DNA of 64,000 bases from Derxia lacustris (GTDB lineage: Bacteria > Pseudomonadota > Gammaproteobacteria > Burkholderiales > Burkholderiaceae_E), in assembly GCF_002105195.1 (NCBI RefSeq), contig NZ_MUHU01000008.1:613283-677282 (forward strand). The letters are read 5' to 3'. The notes beneath the pieces are model-generated. The model was not told where the DNA came from and did no database searches. It was given only the letters and a program-made list of their open reading frames with translations. Shown piece by piece: positions 11,024-21,617 of the stretch. How positions within the stretch are numbered: position 1 is the stretch's first letter; the number at the start of each line of letters is the position of its first letter. Position numbers and translations under genes: made by a program.

Positions 11024-12157
11024 ATGAGCAGTCTCAAAGCCCCCGCCACACCCGGCGCCGCCATCCGCGTGATGATCGTCGACGATTCGGCCGTGGTTCG
11101 CACCCATCTGTCCGAGCTGCTGACGCGCGCCGGCATCGAGGTGATCGCCACCGCCAGCGATCCGGTGTTCGCGCGCGAGCGGCTGCGCCATGTCGCGCCC
11201 GACGTGATCGTGCTCGACGTGGAAATGCCGCGTCAGGACGGCCTGAGCTTTCTGCGCGAGCTGATGGCCGAGCGGCCGACGCCGGTCGTCATGTGCTCCA
11301 CGCTCACCGAGCGCGGCGCCGAGACCACGCTGCAAGCGCTGGCCGCCGGCGCGGTCGGCATCGTGGCCAAGCCGCGCGTGGGCCTGCGCGATTTCATGGA
11401 CGACCCGGCCAACGGCGTGGTCGCGGCGGTGCGCGCGGCGGCGCGGGCCCGGGTCGGCGCGCTGCGGCCGGCCGGTGCGCCGGCGGCCCGCGCCGGACTG
11501 GCATCGGGGCACGGCCCGGCGGGTGCCGTCGGTGCCGCCGGCCAGCGGCCCGCGCCTGTCGGCGCGTCCACGCTCGGCCGCACCACCGAGCAGCTGATCG
11601 CCATCGGCATCTCGACCGGCGGCGTGCAGGCGCTCGAACGGCTGCTGCTGCCGCTGCCGCGCACGCTGCCCGGCATCGTCGTGGTGCAGCACATGCCCGA
11701 GCGCTTCACCGCCGCCTTCGCCACCCGGCTCGACGGCCTGTGCGAAGTGGATGTGCGCGAGGCGCGCCACGGCGACCGCGTGCTGCCCGGCAGCGTGCTG
11801 ATCGCGCCCGGCGGACGGCATCTGCGGCTGGCGCGCAGCGGCGCGCAATACGTGGTGGAAGTGGTCGACGGTCCGCCGGTCAATCATCACAAGCCGTCGG
11901 TGGATGTGCTGTTCCGCTCGGTGGCCCAGCATGCCGGCCGCAATGCGCTCGGCATCATCATGACCGGCATGGGCGACGACGGCGCGCGCGGCCTCAAGGC
12001 CATGCACGAGGCCGGCGCCCGCACCGCCGCCCAGGACGAAGCCAGCTGCGTGGTGTTCGGCATGCCCGAGGTGGCGATCCGGCTCGGCGGCGTCGACGAG
12101 GTGCTGCCGCTCGACGCCATCGGCGGCTGGATGACGCGCCAGAGCCAGTCGGTCTGA
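11024..12157 (+). CDS. cheB: Protein-glutamate methylesterase/deamidase CheB
   Basis: Adaptation methylesterase of 377 residues. The N-terminal receiver has phospho-acceptor D65 in [13 protein letters not shown]. An Ala/Gly/Pro linker at about residues 135-190 leads to the catalytic domain with the triad motifs: Ser in [11 protein letters not shown], His in [14 protein letters not shown] and Asp in [15 protein letters not shown]. It is the last gene of the operon, 33 bases after cheR. No cheD or cheZ follows; the next gene is on the opposite strand. Confidence 0.93.
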   Translation: MSSLKAPATPGAAIRVMIVDDSAVVRTHLSELLTRAGIEVIATASDPVFARERLRHVAPDVIVLDVEMPRQDGLSFLRELMAERPTPVVMCSTLTERGAETTLQALAAGAVGIVAKPRVGLRDFMDDPANGVVAAVRAAARARVGALRPAGAPAARAGLASGHGPAGAVGAAGQRPAPVGASTLGRTTEQLIAIGISTGGVQALERLLLPLPRTLPGIVVVQHMPERFTAAFATRLDGLCEVDVREARHGDRVLPGSVLIAPGGRHLRLARSGAQYVVEVVDGPPVNHHKPSVDVLFRSVAQHAGRNALGIIMTGMGDDGARGLKAMHEAGARTAAQDEASCVVFGMPEVAIRLGGVDEVLPLDAIGGWMTRQSQSV

Positions 12158-12256
12158 CGCAAGCGCGGCCGGCGCCCCAAATGCAAACGGCGACCCGCAG
12201 GCCGCCGCTCGTCATGCGGACCGGCGCGCCGCCGGCCCGGGCTCAGGGGTGTCGGC

Positions 12257-13147
12257 TCAGAACGCGTAGCTCAGCGAACCGACGATGCGAGGCTTTTGCG
12301 TGGTGCCGAAGCGGTTGACGCCCGGCAGGATGAGCTGGGTGCCCCAGGTGACGCCGGTATCGCCGATCGGCTGGCTCAGGCCGAAGATCATGTGGCGGAA
12401 GCCGTGGCGGGTCGGCGTGTCGCCGGCATAGCAGCCGTTGACGTTGAAGGCTTCGCCGGCGCCGCACTTGGCGCCTGTAAAGGTGTCGGTCGTGCCCAGA
12501 TACTTGCCTTCCTTCTTGTAGTAGTACCAGCCCAGGCTGGCGGTGAAGGCGAGGTCGTGCACCCACTTGTCGGCGAAGTTGAGCGTGAAATAGGTGTCGC
12601 CCTTGTTGCCCCAGACCACGTCCTTCAGCAGCGTCTGCGCATAGCCGGTGAACTTGCCGTAGCCCACGCCGAGCTTGGTTTCGAGCGCGTCGGCATTGCT
12701 GCCGTTGTAGTAGACGTAGCCGGTGAAGCCGACGGTGTAGCTGAAGTCGTCGAGCGTGCCGACATAGCCGGCATAGAAGTCGTTCTCGACCGAGCGGTCG
12801 CTCTGCCAGGTGGTGATCGAGCGGTTCGAGTAGGAGTCGCCGAGCTGCTTGTACGAGTAGTTGACCATCGACGCCCAGTAGCCGGCGTAGAAGCCGCTCG
12901 GGTCGGTGTAGTCGGCGCCCCATTGCAGCGCCGGATGGTTGCTCTCGGGCGCGTCGGCGCCCTTGTTGCCGAGCGCCGCGCCGTTGCCGTAGGTGGAGGT
13001 GGCGCCACGCAGCACATAGCGCGAGACCAGATCGACATGGCCGGTAAAGGCAGGGGCGGCGGGTGCGTCTTCGGCCAGGGCCGGCAGGGCGCTGCCGGCG
13101 AGCAGCAGGGCGACGGCGAGCGGCAGCAGCTTGGGTTGGCGATTCAT
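12257..13147 (-). CDS. TorF-family putative outer-membrane porin
   Basis: A 296-residue outer-membrane beta-barrel. It has a Sec signal peptide (about residues 1-25, LLLAGSALPALAED), then amphipathic strands rich in Tyr/Gly, such as HVDLVSRYVLRGATSTYGN and WGADYTDPSGFYAGYWAS. It ends with SLSYAF, a terminal aromatic residue suited to BAM recognition. This matches the TorF/Gcw_chp family (TIGR02001) as I know it. It lies 61 bases downstream of the carboxylase gene on the same strand, so it may be the last gene of the guanidine operon and supply an outer-membrane route for the substrate. That role is inferred. A GGAGAA-type RBS lies upstream of the ATG. Confidence 0.78.
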   Translation of the reverse strand: MNRQPKLLPLAVALLLAGSALPALAEDAPAAPAFTGHVDLVSRYVLRGATSTYGNGAALGNKGADAPESNHPALQWGADYTDPSGFYAGYWASMVNYSYKQLGDSYSNRSITTWQSDRSVENDFYAGYVGTLDDFSYTVGFTGYVYYNGSNADALETKLGVGYGKFTGYAQTLLKDVVWGNKGDTYFTLNFADKWVHDLAFTASLGWYYYKKEGKYLGTTDTFTGAKCGAGEAFNVNGCYAGDTPTRHGFRHMIFGLSQPIGDTGVTWGTQLILPGVNRFGTTQKPRIVGSLSYAF

Positions 13148-13208
13148 GGTCTTGTTTTCTCCTGTCGAGGGTGGGGTTGCGGGAAACGGTGGGGCGCTGC
13201 AAAGGCTT

Positions 13209-16200
13209 TCATGGCGCGAGGCCGGCGAGGTTCTGGCCGGCCTGCACCGGCGCGCCTTCGTGGCAGAGCAGGCGCGCGACGCTGCCGGCGACCGGCGCGA
13301 CGACCGGAAATTCCATCTTCATCGACTCGACGACGACCAGCGTGTCGCCGGCCGCGACGCGCTGGCCGGGCGCGACCGCGAGCTTCCAGACGCTGCCCGA
13401 GACCGGGCTGGCGACGGCGCGCAGATCGGGCGGCAGTGCGCTCGCGTCCTCGTCGGCGGGGGCTTCGGCTTCGTCCAGATGCTCGGCCTGGCCGGCTGCG
13501 CGCCAGCGTTCGCGCTCGGCATTGAAGGCGGCTTGCTGGCGGGTCTTGAAGGCGTCGATGCCGGCGGCGTTGTCGGCCAGGAAGCGGCGGTAGTCGGCCA
13601 GCTTGAACGTGGCCGGCTCGATCTCGATATGGCTGCGGCCGTGCAGAAAGCCGTCGCGCAGATCGAGCAATGCCTCTTCGCTCACCTCATGGAAGCGGAT
13701 GCGGTCGAAGAAGCGCAGCAGCCAGGGCTTGCCGTCCTGAAAGTCGGCGGTGCGCTTCCAGCGGTTCCAGATCGGCAGGGTGCGGCCGACGAACTGATAG
13801 CCGCCCGGGCCTTCCATGCCGTAGATGCACATGTAGGCGCCGCCGATGCCGACCGCGTTCTCGGGCGTCCAGGTGCGCGCGGGGTTGTACTTGGTGGTGA
13901 CCAGCCGGTGGCGCGGATCGACCGGCGTGGCGACCGGCGCGCCGAGGTAGACGTCGCCCAGACCCAGTACCAGATAGCTCGCGTCGTAGACGATGCGCTT
14001 CACTTCGTCGACGCTGTCGAGGCCGTTGATGCGGCGGATGAACTCGATGTTGCTCGGGCACCAGGGCGCGTCGCGGCGCACCGATTGCATGTACTTGCGC
14101 GTGGCGAGTTGCGTCTGGCTGTCGTCCCAGGCCAGCGGCAGATGGACGATGCGCGACTCGACCTCGATGGCGTCGTGGCCGGGCAGTTCGTCCTCGGCGG
14201 CGGCGAGGGCGTCGAGCAGGCGCGCCTCGCTCAGCAGCTCGGCGTCGTAATGCACTTGCAGCGAGCGGATGCCGGGCGTGAGGTCGACGATGCCGCGCAG
14301 CCGGCCTTCGTGGCGCGCGCGTGCAAGCCATTGCATGAGCACATGGGCGCGAAAGCGCAGGTCGAGGTCGAGCACCAGCGGGCCGTATTCGACCAGCAGG
14401 TTGAGGTCGCCGGCGCGGCGGTAGGTGACGGCCGGCCGGTCGCCGATGGCGGGCAGGCGCAGCAGGATCGGATCGCCGGCATCGGTCGCGCGGACGGCGC
14501 CGGCGGGCAGGGCGCGCGGCGCGGTGACGGTGGCGACTGGCGCAGCGCTCGCCGGCAGCGCCGCCGGGCCGCCCGCACTGGCCAGCAGCGCCTGCTTGCG
14601 GTCGAACAGCGCCTGTCCCTCGGCCGGCGTCAGGCGCCGGAAGCGCAGCCGGTCGCCGGGCCGCAGCTGGCCCAGCTTCCAGAGCTCGGCCTCGGCCACC
14701 ACGCCCGGGCAGACGAAGCCGCCGAGGCTCGGGCCGTCGGGGCCGAGCAGCACCGGCATGTCGCCGGTGAAGTCGATCGAGCCGATCGCGTAGGCGTTGT
14801 CATGCAGGTTGGACGGATGCAGGCCGGCTTCGCCGCCGTCGCTGCGCGCCCATTGCGGCCTGGGGCCGATCAGGCGCACGCCGGTGCGGCTGGAGTTGTA
14901 GTGCACCTCCCACGCGGTGCCGAACAGCATCTCGATGTCGGCCGGCGTGAAGAAATCGGGCGCGCCATGCGGGCCGTAGAACACGCCGATCTCCCAGTCG
15001 TGGGGCAGCGCGGGCAGCTCGATGCGTGGTGCGGCTTGTGGCGGCGCGGCGCTGGCTTCGCCCAGATGCAGCATGTCGCCGGTGCGCAGCGCGCGGCCGC
15101 CGTGGCCGCCGACCTGGCCGAGGGTGAAGGTGCTCTTGCTGCCGAGGTAGTCGGGCACGTCGATGGCGCCCGCGAGCGCCAGATAGGCGCGCACGCCGCT
15201 GCCCGCCGCCCGGCCGATGGCGAGCGTGCTGCCGGCGGCAATCTCGTGCGCCATGCCGAAGGCCAGCGCTTGCGGTGCCGCGCCGTCGATCGAGCTGAGC
15301 GTCGCCTCCATCGCCGCGCCTGCGAGCGCGATCCGCGCCGCGCAATGAAAGCGCAGCACCGGCCCGGCCATCGTGATTTCGAGCCCCGCCGCGCCCTCGT
15401 CATTGCCGACCAGCCGGTTGGCAATGCGCAGCGACAGGTCATCCATCGGCCCCGACGGCGGCATGCCCACATCCCAGTGGCCGAGCCGGCCCGGCCAGTC
15501 CTGCACCGTGGTCTGCACGCCGGGCTCCAGCACTTCCACCGCGCGCTGCGCGAATGCGAAGCCGCCGAGCCAGCGCGTCGTCTGCTCGCCGCGCGCGAAG
15601 GTGTCGCTGGCCGCGATGGCGCGCAGATAGCCGAGATTGGTCTCGATGCCGCCGATGCGCGTGGCTGCGAGCGCCGCGCCCAGCTGCGCGATGGCGGTGT
15701 CGCGGTCGGCGGCGGTGACGATGAGCTTGGCGATCATCGGGTCGTAGTTGGGCGGCACCAGGCTGCCGCGCTCGATCCAGGTTTCCACGCGCGCGTCGGC
15801 GGGCCAGGCCACTTCGGTGAGCAGCCCGCTGCTGGGCTGGAAGTTGCGCGCCGGGTCTTCGGCGTAGAGCCGCGCCTGGATCGAATGGCCGCTGAACTCG
15901 GGCACGAAGCCGCTCAGGTCCAGCTCGCCGGCGGCCTGCCTGACCATCCATTCCACCAGGTCGATGCCGGTGATCTGCTCGGTGACGCCGTGCTCCACCT
16001 GAAGCCGCGTGTTCACCTCCAGAAAGTAGAACTCGCCGCTCGCCACGTCGTAGACGAACTCGACCGTGCCGGCCGACTGGTAGCCGATGCTGCTGCCGAG
16101 CGCCGCCGCCGTCGCATGCAGCCGGCCGCGCTGGTCGGCGCTCAGGCCGGGCGCAGGCGCTTCTTCCACCACCTTCTGGTTGCGCCGTTGCAGCGAACAG

Positions 16201-16880
16201 TCGCGCTCGCCGAGCGCCACCACCTTGCCGCGACCGTCGCCAAAGATCTGCACCTCGATGTGGCGCGCCTGCTCGATGTACTTCTCGACGAACATGCCGC
16301 CGGACTTGAAGGCGCTGGTCGCAAGCCTTTGCACGCTGGCGTAGGCGGCGTCGAGCGCGGCGGCATCGCGCACCAGCTGCATGCCGATGCCGCCGCCGCC
16401 GGCCGTGCTCTTGAGCATGACCGGGTAGCCGATGCGCGCCGCCTCGGCCCGCGCCGCCTCCACATCGGGCAGCAGCCCCGAGCCCGGCGACAGCGGCACG
16501 CCGGCGGCGAGCGCCAGCGCGCGCGCCGTGTGCTTGAGGCCGAAGTCGCGCATCTGCGCTGGCGTCGGGCCGATGAAGACGATGCCGGCCGCGGCGCAGG
16601 CCTCGGCGAACTCGGCGTTCTCGGACAGAAAGCCGTAGCCCGGATGGATTGCCTGCGCGCCGGTGCGCCGGGCCGCGTCGAGGATGAGATCGACGCGCAG
16701 ATAGCTCTCGCTGGCAGGCGCCGGGCCGAGCCGTACCGCCTCGTCCGCTTCGGCAACGTGAAGCGAATGCCGGTCGGCATCGGAATGGACGGCAACCGAT
16801 TGCACGCCCATGCGGCGCAGCGTGCGGATCACGCGGCAGGCGATGGCACCGCGATTGGCGATCAGAACCTTGTCGAACAT
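13209..16880 (-). CDS. Biotin-dependent urea/guanidine carboxylase
   Basis: A 1223-residue single-chain carboxylase. Domains in order: biotin carboxylase (about 1-450; [67 protein letters not shown]), carboxyltransferase built from the two AHS/Kip-type halves (about 480-1120), and a C-terminal biotinyl domain with [12 protein letters not shown], where the Lys carries biotin. It carboxylates urea to allophanate or guanidine to carboxyguanidine. Members linked to the DUF1989 pair and a guanidine-I riboswitch, as here, are known to prefer guanidine, so guanidine is the likelier substrate. The allophanate hydrolase that often follows is absent. Confidence 0.93.
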   Translation of the reverse strand: MFDKVLIANRGAIACRVIRTLRRMGVQSVAVHSDADRHSLHVAEADEAVRLGPAPASESYLRVDLILDAARRTGAQAIHPGYGFLSENAEFAEACAAAGIVFIGPTPAQMRDFGLKHTARALALAAGVPLSPGSGLLPDVEAARAEAARIGYPVMLKSTAGGGGIGMQLVRDAAALDAAYASVQRLATSAFKSGGMFVEKYIEQARHIEVQIFGDGRGKVVALGERDCSLQRRNQKVVEEAPAPGLSADQRGRLHATAAALGSSIGYQSAGTVEFVYDVASGEFYFLEVNTRLQVEHGVTEQITGIDLVEWMVRQAAGELDLSGFVPEFSGHSIQARLYAEDPARNFQPSSGLLTEVAWPADARVETWIERGSLVPPNYDPMIAKLIVTAADRDTAIAQLGAALAATRIGGIETNLGYLRAIAASDTFARGEQTTRWLGGFAFAQRAVEVLEPGVQTTVQDWPGRLGHWDVGMPPSGPMDDLSLRIANRLVGNDEGAAGLEITMAGPVLRFHCAARIALAGAAMEATLSSIDGAAPQALAFGMAHEIAAGSTLAIGRAAGSGVRAYLALAGAIDVPDYLGSKSTFTLGQVGGHGGRALRTGDMLHLGEASAAPPQAAPRIELPALPHDWEIGVFYGPHGAPDFFTPADIEMLFGTAWEVHYNSSRTGVRLIGPRPQWARSDGGEAGLHPSNLHDNAYAIGSIDFTGDMPVLLGPDGPSLGGFVCPGVVAEAELWKLGQLRPGDRLRFRRLTPAEGQALFDRKQALLASAGGPAALPASAAPVATVTAPRALPAGAVRATDAGDPILLRLPAIGDRPAVTYRRAGDLNLLVEYGPLVLDLDLRFRAHVLMQWLARARHEGRLRGIVDLTPGIRSLQVHYDAELLSEARLLDALAAAEDELPGHDAIEVESRIVHLPLAWDDSQTQLATRKYMQSVRRDAPWCPSNIEFIRRINGLDSVDEVKRIVYDASYLVLGLGDVYLGAPVATPVDPRHRLVTTKYNPARTWTPENAVGIGGAYMCIYGMEGPGGYQFVGRTLPIWNRWKRTADFQDGKPWLLRFFDRIRFHEVSEEALLDLRDGFLHGRSHIEIEPATFKLADYRRFLADNAAGIDAFKTRQQAAFNAERERWRAAGQAEHLDEAEAPADEDASALPPDLRAVASPVSGSVWKLAVAPGQRVAAGDTLVVVESMKMEFPVVAPVAGSVARLLCHEGAPVQAGQNLAGLAP

Positions 16881-16952
16881 CGAAGCTCGCAGCGCGGGTC
16901 GTCCCGCGACGTGTGAGGAGGCGGACGGCGGGTCGTCCCGCCGTCCGGTGCT

Positions 16953-17648
16953 TCAGGCGAGCACGGTGGCGGGCGCATCCCAGATGAGCAGTTGCACCGG
17001 CGTGGGATTCCAGCCGTTGCAGGGGTTGTTGAGCTGCGGGCAGTTGGAGATGAGGCAGACCACGTCCATCTCGGCGCGCAGCTCGACGTACTTGCCCGGC
17101 GCCGACACGCCGTCTTCAAACGTGAGCCCGCCCTGCGGCGTGACCGGCACGTTCATGAAGAAGTTGATGTTGGCGGCGATGTCGCGCTTGCCCAGGCCCA
17201 GCCGCGCGAGCGGGCCGCCGGCGCAGGCACAGCGTGCCAGCGTGCGCAGATAGGTATCGCGGCAGCTGTGCATCGGGCGCTTGTCGAGCGCATAGCGCAC
17301 GGTGTTGCTCTCGGCCGCGCAGGCGCCGCCGAGCGTGTCGTGGCGGCCGCAGGTGTCGGCGACGATGGTCAGCATCGGCTGGCCCTCGTTGCTCATCAGC
17401 ACGCTGCCGGCGGTGAGGTAAAGGCCGCCTTGCGCCGCAATCGTGTCCTGCGCGCTGTAGCGCTCGGTCGGGTCGGCGGCGCTGAAGAACAGCGTGTCGA
17501 CCGCCTGATTGCCTTCGATGTCGAAGATGCGGAAGGTCTGGCCGGCCTTGATCTCGTGCAGCCAGCCTTCGCCGGCCGGCACGGTCTCGATGTACGCGGC
17601 GTCTTCGGCGCGCAGCGCGCTCTCGACGAGGTTGAAGCTGGTGGTCAT
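16953..17648 (-). CDS. cgdB: Carboxyguanidine deiminase subunit (DUF1989, urea-carboxylase-associated protein 2 type)
   Basis: A 231-residue DUF1989 protein. Characteristic segments are [40 protein letters not shown] and the C-terminal [16 protein letters not shown] with Cys residues suited to metal binding. The family was long annotated as urea-carboxylase-associated and is now known to form, with its partner, a carboxyguanidine deiminase that yields allophanate and ammonia. It lies between its partner (11-base gap) and the carboxylase (72-base gap), all on one strand behind the riboswitch. The A/B assignment rests on the CNGWNPTPV motif and is moderately sure. Confidence 0.85.
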   Translation of the reverse strand: MTTSFNLVESALRAEDAAYIETVPAGEGWLHEIKAGQTFRIFDIEGNQAVDTLFFSAADPTERYSAQDTIAAQGGLYLTAGSVLMSNEGQPMLTIVADTCGRHDTLGGACAAESNTVRYALDKRPMHSCRDTYLRTLARCACAGGPLARLGLGKRDIAANINFFMNVPVTPQGGLTFEDGVSAPGKYVELRAEMDVVCLISNCPQLNNPCNGWNPTPVQLLIWDAPATVLA

Positions 17649-17659
17649 CGTCGCGCTCC

Positions 17660-18390
17660 TCAGGCCGCGTAGAAGCGTTCGGTGTTGATGAAGCCGCGCA
17701 TGTTCTCGGGGCAGTGCAGGCGGCAGGCGTCCTCCGGGCCGGCGGTGCCGGAGCGCCAGGCTTCGATGCGCACCGGGCCGGGCGCATAGCCGGGCGACGG
17801 GTCGAGCGCATGCGGCGCGGCCGACAGCACGACGAGGCAGCTCATCTCGAAGCGCAGATCGACCTGCGCGCCGGCCTTGCGGTGGCCGGCGTCGAAATGC
17901 AGCGCGCCGGCGTCATCGGCCACCACCTTGCTGAACAGGTTGAACGTGGCGCCGAGGTCCTTCTTGCCGAGCCCGTATTTGCCCAGCTCGATCAGCAGCC
18001 CGTCGCGGCCGTTGCGGAACATGCCATTGCGCGCTTCCTGATAGCTGCATTCGCCGTACTTCTTTGCGATGCCGGCGGCGTCGCTCGGACCGCAGAGCGG
18101 GTCGTGCCAGCCCAGGCTGTCGGCGGCAATCGAGGCCATCACCCGGCCCATGTCGGAATAGAGCGCATGGCCGGCCGTCAGGTGCGCCGTGTGCTGGGCC
18201 TTGAGCGTGTCGGGCAGGTTGTAGCGCTCCAGCCTCTCCTCGGCGTTGAACAGGATCAGCGCCAGGTTGGCGCGGCCTTCTAGGTCGGTAAAGCGCAGCG
18301 TGGTGCCGCGGCGCACCACGCCGGACCAGTGGGTGCCGCCCGGAATGTCGGCATCCCAGAGCAGCAGTTGCGGCTTGATGGCGGGCAGGC

Positions 18391-18394
<4 letters not shown>
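17660..18394 (-). CDS. cgdA: Carboxyguanidine deiminase subunit (DUF1989, urea-carboxylase-associated protein 1 type)
   Basis: A 244-residue DUF1989 protein, paralogous to its downstream neighbour. Seen: [39 protein letters not shown], the metal-site-like [29 protein letters not shown] and [11 protein letters not shown] near the end. It lacks the CNGWNP motif of the partner, which fits the UAAP1/CgdA type. Its ATG overlaps the stop of the ABC ATPase gene (ATGA, 18391-18394), so the transporter and enzyme are translationally coupled. Confidence 0.85.
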
Positions 18395-19236
<842 letters not shown>

Positions 19237-19243
19237 GTTCGCC

Positions 19244-20110
19244 TCAGCGCAGGTAGAGCCAGGGGAAGGCCCGGCGATGCAGGGCGCGAAAGGTCTGGTC
19301 CATCGCGAGGCCGATGAGGCCGATCACGATGATCCCGGCGAAGATCTTGTCGGTCTGCAGATAGCGCTGCGCCTTCATGATCGAGTAGCCGAGGCCCGAA
19401 TTGGCCGCCACCAGCTCGGCCACCACGAGGTAGGTCCAGGCCCAGCCCATGGTCACGCGCAGGGTGTCGAGTAGCGCCGGCTTGGCCGACGGGATGATGA
19501 CTTCGGTGAGCAGCTCAAGCCGGGTCGCGCCCATGGTCTGCGCTGCCTCGATCTGCTGCATCGGCACGCGGCGCACGTCCTCGGCCATCATCAGCACCAT
19601 CTGGAAGAAGGTGCCGATGAAGATGATCGCGATCTTCGAGCCCTCGTCGATGCCGACCCAGATCATCACCAGCGGGATGAAGGCGGCGGCCGGCATGTAG
19701 CGGATGAAATCGGTCAGCGGCTCGAACATGGCCTGCACTGGCCGGTAGCTGCCGATGAACACCGCGAGCGGCATGGCGATGACGGCCGACGCCAGCCAGC
19801 CGCCGGTCACGCGATAGATGCTGATCCAGGCGTCGGCGGCGAGGTCGTCGTTGAGCCATTCCCAGCCGCGCTCGACCACGCTGAACGGGCCGGGCATGAA
19901 GTGCGGATCCATGATTTCGCTGGCCGCGAGCAGCCACCAGCCGAACAGCGGCACGACCAGGCCGAGCGTGGCAAAGATCCAGAACTGCCGGCGCGTGAGT
20001 GCGCCGCGGATGATCCAGATGCTGGGCGCGGCAGGCTTGCGCGCGACGACTGCGGCCTTGATGGGCGGCGGTGCGGGGCGGCTGCCGTCCGTGGACGCGA
20101 GAGGGGGCAT
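19244..20110 (-). CDS. ABC transporter permease (guanidine operon)
   Basis: A 288-residue permease of the SsuC/NrtB class with about six transmembrane helices (first at IFATLGLVVPLFGWWLLA) and the ATPase-contact EAA loop (EAAQTMGATRLELLTEVIIPSAKPALL). The ATG at 20110 was chosen because GGAG lies 6 bases upstream on the minus strand and because this gives a normal N-terminus (MPPLASTDG, then a Pro/Ala-rich cytoplasmic tail). The frame stays open back to 20308, but that extension would translate the riboswitch aptamer and is not protein. First gene of the riboswitch-controlled carboxylase operon. Confidence 0.9.
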   Translation of the reverse strand: MPPLASTDGSRPAPPPIKAAVVARKPAAPSIWIIRGALTRRQFWIFATLGLVVPLFGWWLLAASEIMDPHFMPGPFSVVERGWEWLNDDLAADAWISIYRVTGGWLASAVIAMPLAVFIGSYRPVQAMFEPLTDFIRYMPAAAFIPLVMIWVGIDEGSKIAIIFIGTFFQMVLMMAEDVRRVPMQQIEAAQTMGATRLELLTEVIIPSAKPALLDTLRVTMGWAWTYLVVAELVAANSGLGYSIMKAQRYLQTDKIFAGIIVIGLIGLAMDQTFRALHRRAFPWLYLR

Positions 20111-20171
20111 GCGGGGCTCCAGGGGTTGGCGAAGGGCAATGCGCGGAGGGCGGCAGGCAAGGAACCTGTTT

Positions 20172-20300
20172 CGCGTCCTCCCGGGCTTTTGTCCCTCCGT
20201 GGAGCCCCGCGAAGGGCTTGCGCCCGGCGGGACCGGGTAGCTCTCGGACCAGACATGCATGGCGTTTGCATCTTTTGCGCCCTGCATCGGAACCCTAGCG
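20172..20300 (-). promoter_or_regulatory. Guanidine-I (ykkC) riboswitch, copy 2
   Basis: Read on the minus strand, the leader of the permease operon carries the conserved blocks of the guanidine-I aptamer in the right order: CTAGGGTTCCG (20298-20288), CTGGTCCGAGAG (20252-20241) and CACGGAGGGACAAAAGCCCG running into GGAGG (20201-20176). The aptamer ends about 60 bases before the permease ATG. A possible switching partner is CCCTCCG (plus-strand 20144-20150), which is fully complementary to CGGAGGG inside the aptamer (20193-20199). Ligand binding would prevent this pairing. The family activates expression when guanidine is bound. Confidence 0.95.
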
Positions 20301-20379
20301 ACCCTCAAGTTCGGTGCAGTGAACTGCGCCTCTCCGTGACGACTGGGTTAGCAGATGGCGTGCCAGCGCCAAAAGTGTT

Positions 20380-20856
20380 TCAGGCCGATGGCGGCGCGGC
20401 GCGGCGGACGCGATCCGCACGGCTTTCGTGCATGGCGCTGCCGCTGCGCACGCGGATCGGGCGGGCGGTCTCGCGGCGCAGGCGCGCGGCGAAGTCGGCC
20501 AGCTCGCGCGGGCCGGGCGGCGCGCGATGCACGAGAAAGTACTGCTCGCCGTCGGCGGCAAGCGCGACCAGCGCGGTTGGCGATCGATCGGGCGAGGCCG
20601 GGTCGGCGCGCAGCGCCAGCGTCGCGCACGGCAGGCCGGCGACGCCGAGCGCCATGGCAGCCGGCTTCTTGTGCAGCAGGCCCCAACGCTTGAGCAGCAG
20701 GCCGGCTTCGCGCTCGCTCATCGGCGCGTGGCCGAGCTGGGCCGCGAGCCTTGCCAGCGCACGCCGGCTCCAGAGCGCATGGTCGATATCGCATTGCTCG
20801 GGCGTGAGCACGCAGACGAGGCGGCGCAGCGCGTCGAGCAGCGGCGCGTCGTTCAC
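20380..20856 (-). CDS. Small protein with transposase-like winged HTH (function unknown)
   Basis: A 158-residue protein that I do not recognise as a named family. Its first half (ALWSRRALARLAAQLG, then SEREAGLLLKRWGLLHKKP) resembles the winged helix-turn-helix at the front of IS630-type transposases. No DDE catalytic residues follow; the second half is a short Ala/Arg-rich domain. The GTG start at 20856 overlaps the stop of the SDR gene (GTGA), which argues for a real, coupled gene rather than a decayed insertion sequence. It could be a small DNA-binding regulator of the cluster. It could also be a transposase fragment kept by chance. Confidence 0.6.
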   Translation of the reverse strand: MNDAPLLDALRRLVCVLTPEQCDIDHALWSRRALARLAAQLGHAPMSEREAGLLLKRWGLLHKKPAAMALGVAGLPCATLALRADPASPDRSPTALVALAADGEQYFLVHRAPPGPRELADFAARLRRETARPIRVRSGSAMHESRADRVRRAAPPSA

Positions 20857-21617
20857 AGCGCCGCTCCGAGTCCGCCATCGACATAGAGGATCTGGCCGTT
20901 CACATAGCGCGCGCCGTCGCCGCAGAGGAACACCGCCGCGCCGACCAGATCGTCGAGCTCGCCGAAGCGGCCGGCCGGAATCTTGGGCAGCATCGCCGCC
21001 TGCCAGCCGGGCGCCTCGTAGAAGGCGTCGGTCATGGCGGTGCGGAAGTAGCCGGGGCCGATGGCGTTCACGCGCAGGCCGAGCGGTGCCCATTCGGTGG
21101 CGAGCGCGCGCGTCAGGCCGAGCACGCCGTGCTTGCTCGCGCAATAGGGCACGGCGGTCGGGATGCCGAACTGCGACGCGATGGAGCCGATGTTGACGAT
21201 GGCGCCCGGCGCGCCGCGCTTGAGCATGAGCCGCGCCGCCGCCTGGGCGCAGAAGAACGGCGCCTTGAGATTGGTGTCGACGATGCGGTCCCAGACGGCT
21301 TCTTCAACGTCGAGCGAGGCGCAGACCTGCTCGACGCCGGCGTTGTTGACCAGCGCATCCAGCCCGCCGAGCCGCTCGGCGAATTGCGCGAAGGCTGCGC
21401 CGACAGCCGCGCCATCGGTCACGTCGAGCGTGAGCGCCACGCACTCGGCGCCGAGCGCCTCGATCTCGCGCGCCGTCTGCGCCAGATCGGCCTCGGAGCG
21501 CGCCGCAATGCCGATCCGCGCCCCGGCCCGTGCCAGCCCGAGCGCCAGCGCCTTGCCGATGCCCCGGCTCGCGCCGGTCACGATCACCGCCTTGCCGGCG
21601 AGCGCTGCCGTCGTCAT
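20853..21617 (-). CDS. SDR family oxidoreductase
   Basis: A 254-residue classical short-chain dehydrogenase. The NAD(P)-binding motif is VTGASRGIGKAL (about residues 13-24), followed by LVNNAG, the catalytic Ser in INIGSIASQFG, YCASK for Tyr and Lys, and the C-terminal LCGDGARYVNGQILYVDGG. The ATG overlaps the stop of the Rieske gene (ATGA at 21614-21617) and the end overlaps the HTH gene. This tight coupling suggests that it oxidises or reduces the product of the Rieske oxygenase. The substrate is unknown. Confidence 0.9.
   Translation of the reverse strand: MTTAALAGKAVIVTGASRGIGKALALGLARAGARIGIAARSEADLAQTAREIEALGAECVALTLDVTDGAAVGAAFAQFAERLGGLDALVNNAGVEQVCASLDVEEAVWDRIVDTNLKAPFFCAQAAARLMLKRGAPGAIVNIGSIASQFGIPTAVPYCASKHGVLGLTRALATEWAPLGLRVNAIGPGYFRTAMTDAFYEAPGWQAAMLPKIPAGRFGELDDLVGAAVFLCGDGARYVNGQILYVDGGLGAAL

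Noticed and set aside
13131..16916. Very long open frame (over 1200 codons) on the + strand
   Set aside because: It is the antisense frame of the carboxylase gene, which has full biotin carboxylase and biotinyl motifs. Long antisense frames are common at this GC content.
20316..20327. Short palindrome GCAGT-GA-ACTGC upstream of riboswitch 2
   Set aside because: Five-base arms are easily found by chance and no regulator family pattern fits; not strong enough to report as an operator.
20380..20856. Intact insertion sequence of the IS630 type
   Set aside because: Only an HTH-like segment is visible; there is no DDE domain, no terminal inverted repeats and no target duplication.
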